A model generated the notes under the pieces. The model saw only the letters and a list, made by a program, of their open reading frames with translations, searched no databases and had not been told where the DNA came from. Shown piece by piece: positions 43,389 to 52,865 of a stretch of DNA of 58,594 nt (positions are counted from its first letter, which is position 1; each line of letters opens with the position of its first letter). Source of the stretch: Bacillota bacterium (GTDB lineage: Bacteria; Bacillota; UBA4882; UBA8346). Location: assembly GCA_023401925.1 (NCBI GenBank), contig JAEXDA010000067.1, positions 1 through 58,594 on the forward strand, given 5' to 3'. A program made the translations under genes and the position numbers.

Positions 43389-43814
43389 CTATAATAACGC
43401 AAAATGGGCACTTTCGAAAATTGATGTCATTTGGCATAAACAAAAAGGATGCCCTGCGGGGTCAAACATTACTCTCCAACTATCAGAAAATTGCTCATCT
43501 GCGATTGTTGCTCCACAATGGATTGCATATTGAACCGCTTTTTCTAAATCATTAACGGCGAAGTCGATATGCGCCATTTGTTGTTGAGCATCAGGCTCTG
43601 GGGGCCACACAGGCGGTTTATATTCAGGATTTCTTTGAAACATTATACCGGGATATGCTCCCTGATTTGTTCCCGGAGCACCAACACATGCGTATTCCTC
43701 ATCAAAAAACGGTATTTCCCATTGGAGCAGCGCTGCATAGAATTTTGCCAATTCATGCGGAGCTTTGCAGTCCAGCGTTAATGCGTACATTTTTATTTTC
43801 AGTTCATCACCCAT
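43389..43814 (-). CDS. VOC/glyoxalase-superfamily protein
   Basis: A 141-residue protein with two beta-alpha-beta-beta-beta modules of the VOC fold: 'MYALTLDCKAPHELAKFYAALL' N-terminally (split: LDCKAPHELAKFYAALL) and 'HIDFAVNDLEKAVQYAIHCGA' type second module (split: HIDFAVNDLEKAV), ending in 'MFDPAGHPFCLCQ'. Possible metal residues are His 82 in 'MAHIDF' and Glu/Gln positions on the strands. Such proteins include lyases, dioxygenases and resistance proteins, so function is open. CGGAGGTA precedes ATG. Confidence 0.85.
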   Translation of the reverse strand: MGDELKIKMYALTLDCKAPHELAKFYAALLQWEIPFFDEEYACVGAPGTNQGAYPGIMFQRNPEYKPPVWPPEPDAQQQMAHIDFAVNDLEKAVQYAIHCGATIADEQFSDSWRVMFDPAGHPFCLCQMTSIFESAHFALL

Positions 43815-43884
43815 AACATCAATACCTCCGATACTATAAATTTTCTACGTTTATCTTCCATTGCTTGCTGTTCCATTTTAAATA

Positions 43885-43932
43885 ATAACAAACCATGATA
43901 CAGTTTACAATAACCGTATCATGGTTTGTTAT
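43885..43932. repeat. Perfect 17-bp inverted repeat upstream of the VOC gene
   Basis: ATAACAAACCATGATAC (43885-43901) and its exact complement GTATCATGGTTTGTTAT (43916-43932) flank 14 bases. On the minus strand the stem is followed by a T/A-rich run, so it may terminate or attenuate, or be a protein site, about 70 bases ahead of the VOC gene. Confidence 0.6.
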
Positions 43933-44088
43933 CTTATCTCACCGGACTTTAACCCGGGCGGTTGCTTTTATTGTTCACCCGACATGGGCAGTAACAGGGC
44001 GTAAAAGTCCGTCGGTAGATGAATGAATCACCTACCTCTTACTCCATAGCGGATCAATGTATTGAAACGTTCTCTGCCGAAGATAAAA

Positions 44089-44298
44089 TTTCCAAAATGG
44101 ATTTGAAAATCTGCACAGCCGGAGTGTGGATTTACAAAATGGATTTGAAAATCTGCACAGCTGGAGTGTAGACCGGCACAACGGGAGTGTCGGTTTCCAA
44201 AATGGATTTGAGAATCCGCACAGCTGGAGTGCAGACCGGCACAACGGGTGTGACGGTTTGCAAATTGGATTTGAGGATTCACACTGCCGGAATGAAAA
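44089..44298. repeat. Array of ten 21-bp units in a 63-bp higher order
   Basis: Ten contiguous 21-bp units run in the order A B A B C A B C A B'. A units hold CAAAATGGATTTGA, B units GCACAGCTGGAGTG, C units GGCACAACGGGAGTG. All share the form x4-CA-x5-GGA-x-TG-x5. In most units the first seven and last seven bases are near complements around a seven-base centre (for example CCGGCAC / GTGTCGG), so each unit can form a small hairpin. Both strands stay open across it with heptapeptide repeats, but neither has a convincing start or ribosome site. No gene is seen in the rest of the 43815-44492 stretch. Confidence 0.85.
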
Positions 44299-44492
44299 TT
44301 TTTATTGATTGTATACAAACGTGTCTATCTATAGTTTACAAATATCCGTGGGAATTGGATAACTTTCACCAAAACTCAAACCAAAGGCAGGAGAAACCCT
44401 AACCCATCCGGAATACTATTTTCGAACTCATCTATGATGGGGTAACCGTTATGATAGGGTAAACGTAAATTATTTCCGGGAGTGATTTTGTA

Positions 44493-46688
44493 TTGGATAT
44501 GTTAGAGAATCTCAATGAGCCACAACGTGAAGCGGTCTGTCATACCGAGGGACCGCTTCTGATTTTAGCGGGAGCCGGGTCCGGCAAGACTAGGGTTTTA
44601 ACCCAACGGATCGCTTATCTGATTTCCAAAGGAGTGCCGCCTTGGCAAATCTTGGCGGTGACTTTTACCAATAAAGCCGCAGGGGAAATGAAAGAACGGG
44701 TGGAGGGACTGATTGGTCCGGCTGCCAATTCCATGTGGGTTTCCACATTTCATAGCGCCTGCGTGCGAATATTGCGTCAGGATATTGGTGAGCTCGGCTT
44801 CGAAAAGAATTTTGTGGTCTTTGACACCCAGGATCAATTGATTATCATCAAAAACATTCTCAAAGAGATGAACTTGAGCGATAAAACTTATCATCCTAAA
44901 GCACTGCTGAGTTCGATCTCCAGCGCCAAAAATGAATTGATTGGCGTGGACGAGTACCAGCATCAGGCGGCCGACCATTTTGCGCGTATTACGGCAGAAG
45001 TTTATAAACAATATCAAAAAAAGCTCCGCGGCAACAATGGATTGGATTTCGATGATTTAATCATGTTGACGGTGCGTCTTTTCAATGAAGCCCCGGCAGT
45101 GCTTGAAAAATATCAGGAGCGGTTTCGTTATATTATGGTGGATGAATATCAGGACACCAATCATGCTCAATATATACTCATTAATTTATTGGCTTCCAAA
45201 TATCAAAATTTATGCGTGGTTGGAGACGACGATCAGTCGATTTACAGTTTCCGAAGTGCGGATATCCGCAATATCCTGGAGTTTGAACGGGACTTTCCAG
45301 GCGTTAAAGTAATCAAATTGGAACAAAACTACCGTTCCACCAAGAATATCCTTCACGTGGCCAATGAGGTTATCAAGAACAACCGCGGCCGCAAGAGCAA
45401 GAACCTATGGACCGAGAATTATGAGGGAGAGAAAATTCAGCTTTATCAGGCGGACGACGAAAGAGACGAAGCCCGTTTTGTAGCCGAGGAAATAGCCAAA
45501 TTGACACGGGAGGAAGGACGCAAATTCAGCGACTTTGCTCTCCTGTACCGCACCAATGCACAATCCCGCAGTTTTGAAGAAGCAATGATGGGCCGCAATA
45601 TTCCTTACCGGGTCATTGGCGGGGTACGGTTCTATGAACGGAAAGAAATCAAGGATATTTTGGCTTATCTACGATTGGTTTATAATCCGGCCGATAAAGT
45701 TAGTCTGGGGCGCATCATTAATACCCCCAAACGCGGGATCGGCGAGGCGAGTTATGATCGTTTCCTGTATTTTCTAGAAGATAACAATTACACAGTTTTA
45801 GAAGGATTTGAACATATCCTGGAAGTTCCCAGTCTAACCAGCCGGGGGATTAAGCCATTGCAAGAATTTCATCAGTTGTTACAAAGCTGGGTTAGTAAAA
45901 GAGATACTTTAAGCGTGAAAGACTTGGCGGAGGATATCCTTCAAACCAGCGGTTATTTGATGGAACTGCGAAATGAAGGAACCATTGAGGCCCAAAGCCG
46001 AATGGAAAACTTGGATGAATTTATTGCATTAACAGTGGACTTTGAACGCAATAGTGATGATAAATCGTTGGCCGCCTTTTTGGAAACAGTCGCTTTGGTG
46101 GCGGATATTGATAATTATCAGGCTGATTCTGACGCAGTCATAATGATGACGCTGCATTCGGCAAAGGGACTTGAGTTTCCAGCCGTTTTTTTGGTTGGAC
46201 TCGAGGAAGGCCTGTTTCCGCACAGCCGTTCTTTACTTGAGAATCGGGAACTCGAGGAGGAACGGCGCCTTTGTTATGTTGGGATCACCCGGGCAAGACA
46301 GCGTTTGTACATTACTCATGCCAATATGCGAACCATGTATGGAAATTTTAACAATTCAATTCCTTCCCGATTCCTAATGGAATTACCAAAAGAGACGATA
46401 ATTAATATAAAGATGCAACGGAGGAACTTATCTTCGGGTAATAATATACCCCCAAGGCCAGTTGCAGGAGAAAGGAAATCTGTCCTTCCGTCCAAAACGG
46501 TTGCGACAAAAGCAAGCAATCCCGATGATATCCAGATTGGCTGTAAGGTCAATCATCCCAAGTGGGGAGTTGGAACCATAGTTACCAAGGAAGGCGCAGG
46601 GGAAGAAGCCCAGGTAAAAATCGCCTTTCCTGGGCTGGGCATTAAATCATTGATTTTAGCCTATGCAAACCTGGAGAAGATCGATTAA
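44493..46688 (+). CDS. pcrA: ATP-dependent DNA helicase PcrA/UvrD
   Basis: A 731-residue superfamily 1A 3'-5' helicase for repair and replication restart. All motifs appear: Q-motif 'LNEPQREAV', Walker A 'AGAGSGKTRVL' (about residues 27-37), 'TFTNKAAGEM', 'STFHSACVRILR', Walker B 'IMVDEYQDTNHAQY', 'VGDDDQSIYSFRSAD', 'LEQNYRST', 'TLHSAKGLEF' and 'YVGITRARQRLY'. The C-terminal tail holds the short RNA-polymerase-binding-type segment ('GCKVNHPKWGVGTI'). TTG 44493 is chosen by its 10-base distance from GGGAG. ligA, which often follows pcrA, is not here. Confidence 0.96.
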   Translation: MDMLENLNEPQREAVCHTEGPLLILAGAGSGKTRVLTQRIAYLISKGVPPWQILAVTFTNKAAGEMKERVEGLIGPAANSMWVSTFHSACVRILRQDIGELGFEKNFVVFDTQDQLIIIKNILKEMNLSDKTYHPKALLSSISSAKNELIGVDEYQHQAADHFARITAEVYKQYQKKLRGNNGLDFDDLIMLTVRLFNEAPAVLEKYQERFRYIMVDEYQDTNHAQYILINLLASKYQNLCVVGDDDQSIYSFRSADIRNILEFERDFPGVKVIKLEQNYRSTKNILHVANEVIKNNRGRKSKNLWTENYEGEKIQLYQADDERDEARFVAEEIAKLTREEGRKFSDFALLYRTNAQSRSFEEAMMGRNIPYRVIGGVRFYERKEIKDILAYLRLVYNPADKVSLGRIINTPKRGIGEASYDRFLYFLEDNNYTVLEGFEHILEVPSLTSRGIKPLQEFHQLLQSWVSKRDTLSVKDLAEDILQTSGYLMELRNEGTIEAQSRMENLDEFIALTVDFERNSDDKSLAAFLETVALVADIDNYQADSDAVIMMTLHSAKGLEFPAVFLVGLEEGLFPHSRSLLENRELEEERRLCYVGITRARQRLYITHANMRTMYGNFNNSIPSRFLMELPKETIINIKMQRRNLSSGNNIPPRPVAGERKSVLPSKTVATKASNPDDIQIGCKVNHPKWGVGTIVTKEGAGEEAQVKIAFPGLGIKSLILAYANLEKID

Positions 46689-46850
46689 TTTGTATATTTT
46701 TCCATTCTTTATAAAAGCAGGAAGCGAAGAAAGCGACGGCGAAATGTCATCTAAGAGCTCTTTTGCCGGAATGTCCAAAGGAATCAGGGCGTTGAACTTA
46801 TTAAGTTATCTTTAGTTCTTGTTTTCATTGAATCCGAAAGGTGGGACTAT

Positions 46851-48767
46851 TTGTTGTACTTTAAAAAAATGTTCGCTCTCTGGGTGCTCTGCATGCTCCT
46901 CGCAACCGGAGCGGTATTTGCAGAAAGCCGTAACAACATAACCCTTACTTTCGGAGGCGTGAAATTAAGTTCGGATATCCGGGTGACTGAGAAAAACGGG
47001 GTCCGATACATTAACCTGCCGTTTTTAAAACATTTGAATATCGGCAATGATTGGGACCCTTCCAACGGCAATATTGATTTACATTTTGGAAAATATAACA
47101 TTCAGATGAATACAGGGAGCACAAAGTATCGTTCCAATGGCCAAACCCGTTATTTAAAATATGCCCCATTTGAACAAGATAATCAAATTTGGTTGCCGGT
47201 GGAATTTATACTTCGACTGGGTCTGGTGGTAAAAAAACAGGATTGGCGCCATTTGGATTTGGATTGGGAACATAATTACTTACTGGGAATTGAGAACGTC
47301 AAATATAAGGAAAGACCGGCTTTTCTTTTGGTGGGGGCTCATTCCTTTAAAACCAAAGGTGCTCTGCTTGGAAACCCCAATCGTCTGGTAGTTGATGTTA
47401 CAGGTGTGAAAGCTCATTTTACTCTAGATTGCAGGATAGGTGAGGACCCGGTTGTAAAAAATATTCGTTTTAACCAGACGAACCCCACTACGGTCCGGCT
47501 TGTTTTCGATTTGGATCGGGCTGTCGGATATAAAATTATTCCGAGTCCCGATCATGACAACCAAGTATATATTGTTTTTAATTATCTGGTACAGGATATT
47601 AGTTTTTTTCAAAAAGATCAAGAACATAAGGTATACATAAAAACCTCATTTCCGGCTGTTTACGATTTAAAGACAGCGGTCAATCCGAACCGTCTGATTA
47701 TTGATTTCAACGGAGCCACACTGGATGGTTCTACCAATCCGCTCCCCGGTGATGGTAAATGGATTAGTCAAGTTCGGATGAGCCAATTTAATCCCGATAC
47801 AGTTCGAGTCGTTCTCGATCTGAATGTGAATGATACGGCTCCTTGTTTTGTTCTTCATGCGCGCGATAATCCCAACTTGCTTGAAATCCGGACGATTCAA
47901 AAGATTCATCAAGTCAATTGGTTTGATACCGAGCAGGGAGGACGTTTGACGATAGAGGCCGATGGGGAATTGGTCAGCGAGATTTCTAAATCAACCAATT
48001 CCGATAAGCTCCAGATTGACCTGGATTATTCCCGGTTTGAACCGGGTCTGTCCGTTCCGAAATTTAGGAATAGTTATGTTAAAGAAGTACGTCTGGTACC
48101 GGTGAGTACCACTGAAGTTAGAATCGATTTGGACCTGAACCGCTGGACCGGTTATGATACGCAACTTTCTTCCGACCGGCGCAAATTGACCATTAATTTT
48201 AAAAAATCGCCGCTGATTGGAAAGACGATTATCATCGATCCGGGGCATGGCGGGGTTGATTCGGGGGCCTGCGGACGGCAAGGTATTCGTGAGAAAGATG
48301 TTAACCTGGAAGTGGCGATGCATTTAAAAGACGACTTGGAAAATGCCGGAGCCAGCGTGGTCATGACCCGGATCGACGACTCATTTATCGGACTCTATGA
48401 ACGGCCGTTTCTAGCCAATTTTCTGTATGCCGATTTATTTGTGAGTGTGCATACCAATACGCATCCCGATTCAAGCGTCAACGGTATCGAAGTCTGGTAT
48501 CGTCAGAACCGGAGCGAGTCCCAAACTTTGGCCAAAGATGTTTTAGAGCAAATCATTCAGACCACTGGATTTAAAAGTCTTGGTATCAAATCACACAGAG
48601 TCGATGATGATTTTGTAGTGGTTCGCGAACCCCAGATGCCTAGTATTTTGGTGGAAGTGGGATTTCTCTCCAATTTCCAGGAGGAAAGTGTGATTACGAC
48701 CCCGGAATTCCGTCAAAAAGCGGCTGCCGGAATATTCCAGGGCGTGATGAATTATTTTCAGAAATAA
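46851..48767 (+). CDS. N-acetylmuramoyl-L-alanine amidase with AMIN repeats
   Basis: A 638-residue exported cell-wall hydrolase: signal peptide (about 1-25), a copper-amine-oxidase-N-like stalk domain (about 30-135), three to four AMIN-type beta domains (about 145-420, with repeated 'PNRLVVDVTG', 'PNRLIIDFNG' and 'DKLQIDLDYS' strands), and a C-terminal Amidase_3 domain (about 455-638). Zinc residues: His in 'DPGHGGVDSG', Glu in 'REKDVNLEVA', His in 'FVSVHTN'; catalytic Glu in 'LVEVGFLSN'. AMIN domains target the peptidoglycan or envelope, common in diderms. TTG start after AAAGGTGGG. Confidence 0.93.
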   Translation: MLYFKKMFALWVLCMLLATGAVFAESRNNITLTFGGVKLSSDIRVTEKNGVRYINLPFLKHLNIGNDWDPSNGNIDLHFGKYNIQMNTGSTKYRSNGQTRYLKYAPFEQDNQIWLPVEFILRLGLVVKKQDWRHLDLDWEHNYLLGIENVKYKERPAFLLVGAHSFKTKGALLGNPNRLVVDVTGVKAHFTLDCRIGEDPVVKNIRFNQTNPTTVRLVFDLDRAVGYKIIPSPDHDNQVYIVFNYLVQDISFFQKDQEHKVYIKTSFPAVYDLKTAVNPNRLIIDFNGATLDGSTNPLPGDGKWISQVRMSQFNPDTVRVVLDLNVNDTAPCFVLHARDNPNLLEIRTIQKIHQVNWFDTEQGGRLTIEADGELVSEISKSTNSDKLQIDLDYSRFEPGLSVPKFRNSYVKEVRLVPVSTTEVRIDLDLNRWTGYDTQLSSDRRKLTINFKKSPLIGKTIIIDPGHGGVDSGACGRQGIREKDVNLEVAMHLKDDLENAGASVVMTRIDDSFIGLYERPFLANFLYADLFVSVHTNTHPDSSVNGIEVWYRQNRSESQTLAKDVLEQIIQTTGFKSLGIKSHRVDDDFVVVREPQMPSILVEVGFLSNFQEESVITTPEFRQKAAAGIFQGVMNYFQK

Positions 48768-48823
48768 ACATTTGTTTAGTTTCCTCGTTGGATTGTCCTA
48801 TACTCTTATTTAAAAAATTCGGG

Positions 48824-50008
48824 TTACATAAATTGAGCAAGAACTTGAGCAAGCCTTTTGATTCCCTCAATGATTTTTTCCTCCGGCATGGTTGAAAAAT
48901 TGAGACGCATGGTATTTTCCATACTCCCATTGGGATAAAAAGCGCCGCCCGGTACAAAAGCAACCCGGTGTTCCAAACTTTTCACCAGAACATCCCGGGC
49001 GTTAATTCCTTCCGGAAGTTCAACCCAGGTAAACAACCCGCCTTTGGGGTGAGTATATTTTATGGCGGAGGGGAATTCCTTTTCCATTGTCCGGATCATG
49101 GCATCGCGGCGCTTTCTGTAGCATGCGCGGATTTTTTGAATATTGGCGTCGAAATCGTACATTTCCAGATATTTGGCGATTTTATGTTGGCTTAGGCTGG
49201 AAGAATGTAAATCAGCGCTCTGTTTGACCAAAACGAATTTTTCCAGAATGTCGGACTCGGCAGCGGTCCAACCGATCCGTAATCCTGGACATAGGGTTTT
49301 GGAAAAAGTCCCAAGACAGATAACTTGCCCTTTTTTGTCCATGGATTTGACCGAGGGTAGCATTTCGCCTTCGTATATCAGTTCGCTATAAGGGCTATCT
49401 TCTATCACCGCAATGTCATATTGATTCACAACATCCATAAACTCACGGCGGCGCTGGAGTGACCAACTGATGCCGGTGGGGTTTTGAAAATCGGGTACAA
49501 TATAAATTAATTTGGTATTTTTGGTAACTCGTAATAATTGTTCCAGCCCCTCGGGTATCATGCCGTTTTCATCGGTGGGAACTTCGACAAATTTCGGCAT
49601 ATAGGCCTTAAATGCATTGATGGCTGCCAGATACATAGGCTTTTCACAAAGGACTACATCACCTTCATTTAAAAAGATTTTTCCGGCCAAGTCCAAGCCT
49701 TGCTGGGAGCCGCTGGTGATCAGAATATTATCCGGGGTGTAGTGCGTTTGAAATTTGGAGTTCATTCTCTCGGCGATTTTTTGTCGCAGGGGGGGAAAGC
49801 CTTCTGTAGTACTGTATTGCAGTGCTTTCTTACCGGATTCTTCCAAAACTTTGCATGTCACTTCGGCAATTTCCTGAATCGGAAAAAGATCCGGTGAAGG
49901 AGTTCCCCCTGCAAACGAAATGATTTCCGGATTTTCAGTGAGTTTAAGTAGTTCTCGGATTTCGGAAGCCCTCATATACTCCATACGTCTGGCAAATTGA
50001 ACAGACAT
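48824..50008 (-). CDS. PLP-dependent aminotransferase (class I/II, 2-aminoadipate type)
   Basis: A protein of about 394 residues with fold-type I aminotransferase marks: 'SFAGGTPSPDLFP', 'YSTTEGFPPLR', 'TSGSQQGLDL' (PLP phosphate), 'VPDFQNPTG' (Asn), 'IEDSPYSELIY' (Asp and Tyr) and the PLP lysine in 'LGTFSKTLCPGLRIGW'. It is of the group annotated as 2-aminoadipate or multi-substrate aminotransferases. ATG 50008 is preferred for spacing to GAGGGG; a TTG at 50017 is in frame. It lies 40 bases after a MocR-type regulator with a homologous domain, probably cotranscribed. Confidence 0.9.
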   Translation of the reverse strand: MSVQFARRMEYMRASEIRELLKLTENPEIISFAGGTPSPDLFPIQEIAEVTCKVLEESGKKALQYSTTEGFPPLRQKIAERMNSKFQTHYTPDNILITSGSQQGLDLAGKIFLNEGDVVLCEKPMYLAAINAFKAYMPKFVEVPTDENGMIPEGLEQLLRVTKNTKLIYIVPDFQNPTGISWSLQRRREFMDVVNQYDIAVIEDSPYSELIYEGEMLPSVKSMDKKGQVICLGTFSKTLCPGLRIGWTAAESDILEKFVLVKQSADLHSSSLSQHKIAKYLEMYDFDANIQKIRACYRKRRDAMIRTMEKEFPSAIKYTHPKGGLFTWVELPEGINARDVLVKSLEHRVAFVPGGAFYPNGSMENTMRLNFSTMPEEKIIEGIKRLAQVLAQFM

Positions 50009-50047
50009 GTTAACCAAGTCCCCTCTCTATATTTAGGTTTTGATTCC

Positions 50048-51565
50048 TTATAAAATGGGCCGTATTTCCTTCTCGTAATGAACTAGCGGGCTTTGGTAAA
50101 GAGCGATCACTTCTCCAAGGGCTTGATTAAGAGCCTGAATGCCCTGTCCAATCTTGTCCGGAGCGATTGAGGCAAAACTTAATCGAATATGATTTTGGCC
50201 GCCGTTTTGGGAATAGAAAATATTTCCCGGCACAAAAACAACGTGTTTGTCGTTGGCTTTGGCGACTAGACTCGTCAGATTGACATTTTCCGGTAACCGG
50301 CACCAAAAATAGAGGCCACCCTCGGGTATAGCCCATTCTAATTCGGGATGCCCATATTCTTTCAGGGCCTGAGCCATGATATCCCGGCACTTGCAATTTT
50401 CCTTTTTTAAAGTGGCAATTCTTTTGGCAAATACACCCCGCCGTATCAGATCATCCATAATCCACTGGCCCAAACTATTGGTATGGAGATCTGCCATTTG
50501 TTTCATCAGGGTATACTGGCGGATTACGGGCAGGGTGGCTGCAACCCATCCAATCCGCAATCCGGGAAACATTATTTTAGAAAATGTCCCCAAGTAGATT
50601 ACATACCCATATTGATCCAACGCTTTAAGGGTGGGAATGGATTTTCCATCGTAACGCAGTTCACCGTATGGATCATCTTCGATAATCGGTATTTGGTATT
50701 GATATGCCAATTCCAGGAGCCTTTTGCGCCTTTCCAGGCTGAGGACGGTGCCGGATGGGTTTTGAAAGGTAGGAACGGTGTAGATGAATTTCGGTTTATA
50801 TCTCTGCAATAAAGGTTCCAAAAAGTCTACAATCATACCGTTCTGGTCAACCGGTACGTCGATCATTCGCGCTCCAGCGCTTTGAAAAATTTGGAGAGCT
50901 CCGAAAAAGGTAGGCTCCTCGACGACAATAATATCGCCGGGATCCACAAAAATCCTGGTCGCAATGTCAATACCCTGCTGGGATCCTGAAAGCACCATAA
51001 CTTCTTCCGGAGAGACCATGGTTCCCCGATTCTCCATCACGTGGCAGAGACTTTCTCTTAACGGATAATGTCCTTCAGTGGCGCTATACTGGAGCAGTAT
51101 ACTTCCATAATCTTTAAGCAAACGGTTTTGGGTTGTCAGGAGTTCATCAACGGGGTCGACACTATTACCTGAAAAACCGGCTGCAAAGGAAATTACATCG
51201 GAACGGTTTGCATCTTTGAGTATATTACTGACCAAAGGTTCTTGCATTCGGGCGGCACTCACGCTAAAATACTGCCGCCAAGGGAGTGGATCGGGTTTTA
51301 TATTGCTCTTTTCAGCAATCTCCAGCGCGGGCGAAGCTACGATTGTACCCTGACCGGTATGGGAGCTGACAAAAGCATCGGCCCGCAAATCGCGGTAAGC
51401 GTTCAAAACAGTACTTCGGTTTACCCCCAATTGTTCCGCCAGTTTTCGTTCGGGAGGAAGCCGAAATCCCGGTTGTAAAACACCGGATAAAATCATTTTT
51501 TGAATCTGGTCACGGATTTGTTTGTATACGGGTATCGGGCTGTTTCGATCGATGAATAAATTCAT
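50048..51565 (-). CDS. MocR-type regulator (GntR winged helix fused to aminotransferase domain)
   Basis: A 505-residue protein. A GntR DNA-binding domain (about 1-75: 'PIPVYKQIRDQIQKMILSG', 'LPPERKLAEQLGVNRSTV') is joined by a linker to a fold-type I aminotransferase domain (about 125-490) with 'LSGSQQGIDIA', 'TVPTFQNPSG', 'IEDDPYGELRY' and the PLP lysine in 'LGTFSKIMFPGLRIGW'. MocR proteins sense PLP or amino compounds. Repeated ACCAATT boxes upstream (51589-51672) are good candidates for its own operator. It precedes a separate aminotransferase, likely its target. Confidence 0.93.
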   Translation of the reverse strand: MNLFIDRNSPIPVYKQIRDQIQKMILSGVLQPGFRLPPERKLAEQLGVNRSTVLNAYRDLRADAFVSSHTGQGTIVASPALEIAEKSNIKPDPLPWRQYFSVSAARMQEPLVSNILKDANRSDVISFAAGFSGNSVDPVDELLTTQNRLLKDYGSILLQYSATEGHYPLRESLCHVMENRGTMVSPEEVMVLSGSQQGIDIATRIFVDPGDIIVVEEPTFFGALQIFQSAGARMIDVPVDQNGMIVDFLEPLLQRYKPKFIYTVPTFQNPSGTVLSLERRKRLLELAYQYQIPIIEDDPYGELRYDGKSIPTLKALDQYGYVIYLGTFSKIMFPGLRIGWVAATLPVIRQYTLMKQMADLHTNSLGQWIMDDLIRRGVFAKRIATLKKENCKCRDIMAQALKEYGHPELEWAIPEGGLYFWCRLPENVNLTSLVAKANDKHVVFVPGNIFYSQNGGQNHIRLSFASIAPDKIGQGIQALNQALGEVIALYQSPLVHYEKEIRPIL

Positions 51566-51588
51566 GTCGCACCTCTATATGAAATCCC

Positions 51589-51672
51589 AAATTGGTACCA
51601 ACCAATTTAATTATAGCAAAGGAACTGAGTCTGTAAACGACCAATTGGACTGATATGTGAACCAACCAATTT
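51589..51672 (-). promoter_or_regulatory. MocR promoter with three ACCAATT operator boxes
   Basis: Minus-strand promoter: TTTACA (51637-51632), 16 bases, TATAAT (51615-51610). Around it lie AAATTGGT/ACCAATTT (an inverted pair at 51589-51608), ACCAATTGG (51640-51648) and AACCAACCAATTT (51660-51672). Repeated boxes next to and over the promoter are typical of MocR operators, which bind as direct and inverted repeats. Confidence 0.65.
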
Positions 51673-51794
51673 ATAAATTTAATGGCGCTATTCCTTATAA
51701 GGGACTTTTGGTGAAACCCACAAATTTTTAAAGGAAATGGGTTACAATACCAGAACATAAAATATCGGGAATCAAAATGAAAGGTGATGCATCA

Positions 51795-52865
51795 ATGGAA
51801 TTAAGAAAATTGCTGATGGATCTTTCGAATGCTTTCGGCCCTTCCGGTTTTGAAGGAGAGGTTCGAGAAGTTTTTCAAAAAGAAGCCGCGCCGTTTGGGG
51901 AAGTTTCTTATGATAATCTTGGCGGTATTGTCGTTACCCATCATGGGAAGGAGGCAGGACCAAGGATATTATTGGCGGCTCACCTTGATGAAGTGGGATT
52001 GATGGTACGAGGTATTCTGCCCAGCGGGTATTTAAAAGTTGTGCCGTTAGGAGGATGGTATGCTCCGGCTTTACTTGCCCAAAGTGTCCTGGTTCGTACC
52101 AAAAAGGGTGATCAGATCGGGGTAATCGGTGCCAAACCGCCTCATTATATGAATGAAGAAGAGAAAAACCGTCAAATCAAGATCGGTGACCTTTATGTTG
52201 ACGTTGGTGCCAGTAATAAAGAGCAGGCGGCGGCTTTGGGAATAGAAGCGGGGGATCCGGTAGTACCAGCCGTAAAGGCTTCTTTGATCAACCAATCATC
52301 CGCTATTATCGGGAAGGCCTTTGATGACCGGGTCGGTTGCGGAGTTGTTTTGAAAGTCCTCAGCGAATTGGATCGCAGCCACCCCAATACGGTTTTTGGA
52401 GCCGGTACTGTTCAGGAGGAAAATGGGACGAAAGGGGCCCGAACGATTGCCGCCTTAACCAAGCCCGATGTTTGTTTAGTATTGGAGGGAACTCCGGCTG
52501 ATGATTTCCCCGAAGGTGGTAGCCTGATTCAGGGGCGGCTCGGTGGCGGACCTCAGATTCGCTATTTTGATCCCTCGATGATCGCCAATAGAGCTTTGGT
52601 GAATATGGTAATCGAAGAAGCGCGAAATTTAGGTATTTCTTTTCAGGTAACTGTGCGGGAGGGCGGCGGCACCGATGGTACAAATCTTCAATTATATGAG
52701 GCCGGCGTACCCACTGTTGTTATTGGGATACCGGTACGGTATGCCCACAGCCATCATAGTATTATAAGCATTGCCGATGTAGAGGCAACAGTGCAACTTG
52801 TGAAGGTCCTCCTTTCGCAATTTAACCATCAAGTGGTGGAAAGTCTGAAGCGGAACCCTTGGTAA
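51795..52865 (+). CDS. M42-family metallo-aminopeptidase
   Basis: A 356-residue cytosolic peptidase of the glutamyl aminopeptidase/TET type, formerly named cellulase CelM. Metal and catalytic residues: His in 'LAAHLDEVG' (about residue 66), Asp in 'AFDDRVGCG' (about 178), catalytic Glu pair in 'VQEENGTKGA', 'LEGTPADD', and the final His in 'YAHSHHSII'. It would cut acidic or neutral N-terminal residues from peptides. ATG 51795 follows AAAGGTGATG; an in-frame ATG 18 bases earlier is less well placed. Confidence 0.93.
   Translation: MELRKLLMDLSNAFGPSGFEGEVREVFQKEAAPFGEVSYDNLGGIVVTHHGKEAGPRILLAAHLDEVGLMVRGILPSGYLKVVPLGGWYAPALLAQSVLVRTKKGDQIGVIGAKPPHYMNEEEKNRQIKIGDLYVDVGASNKEQAAALGIEAGDPVVPAVKASLINQSSAIIGKAFDDRVGCGVVLKVLSELDRSHPNTVFGAGTVQEENGTKGARTIAALTKPDVCLVLEGTPADDFPEGGSLIQGRLGGGPQIRYFDPSMIANRALVNMVIEEARNLGISFQVTVREGGGTDGTNLQLYEAGVPTVVIGIPVRYAHSHHSIISIADVEATVQLVKVLLSQFNHQVVESLKRNPW

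Noticed and set aside
44089..44298. CRISPR array
   Set aside because: Units are contiguous 21-mers without unique spacers, and no cas genes are near.
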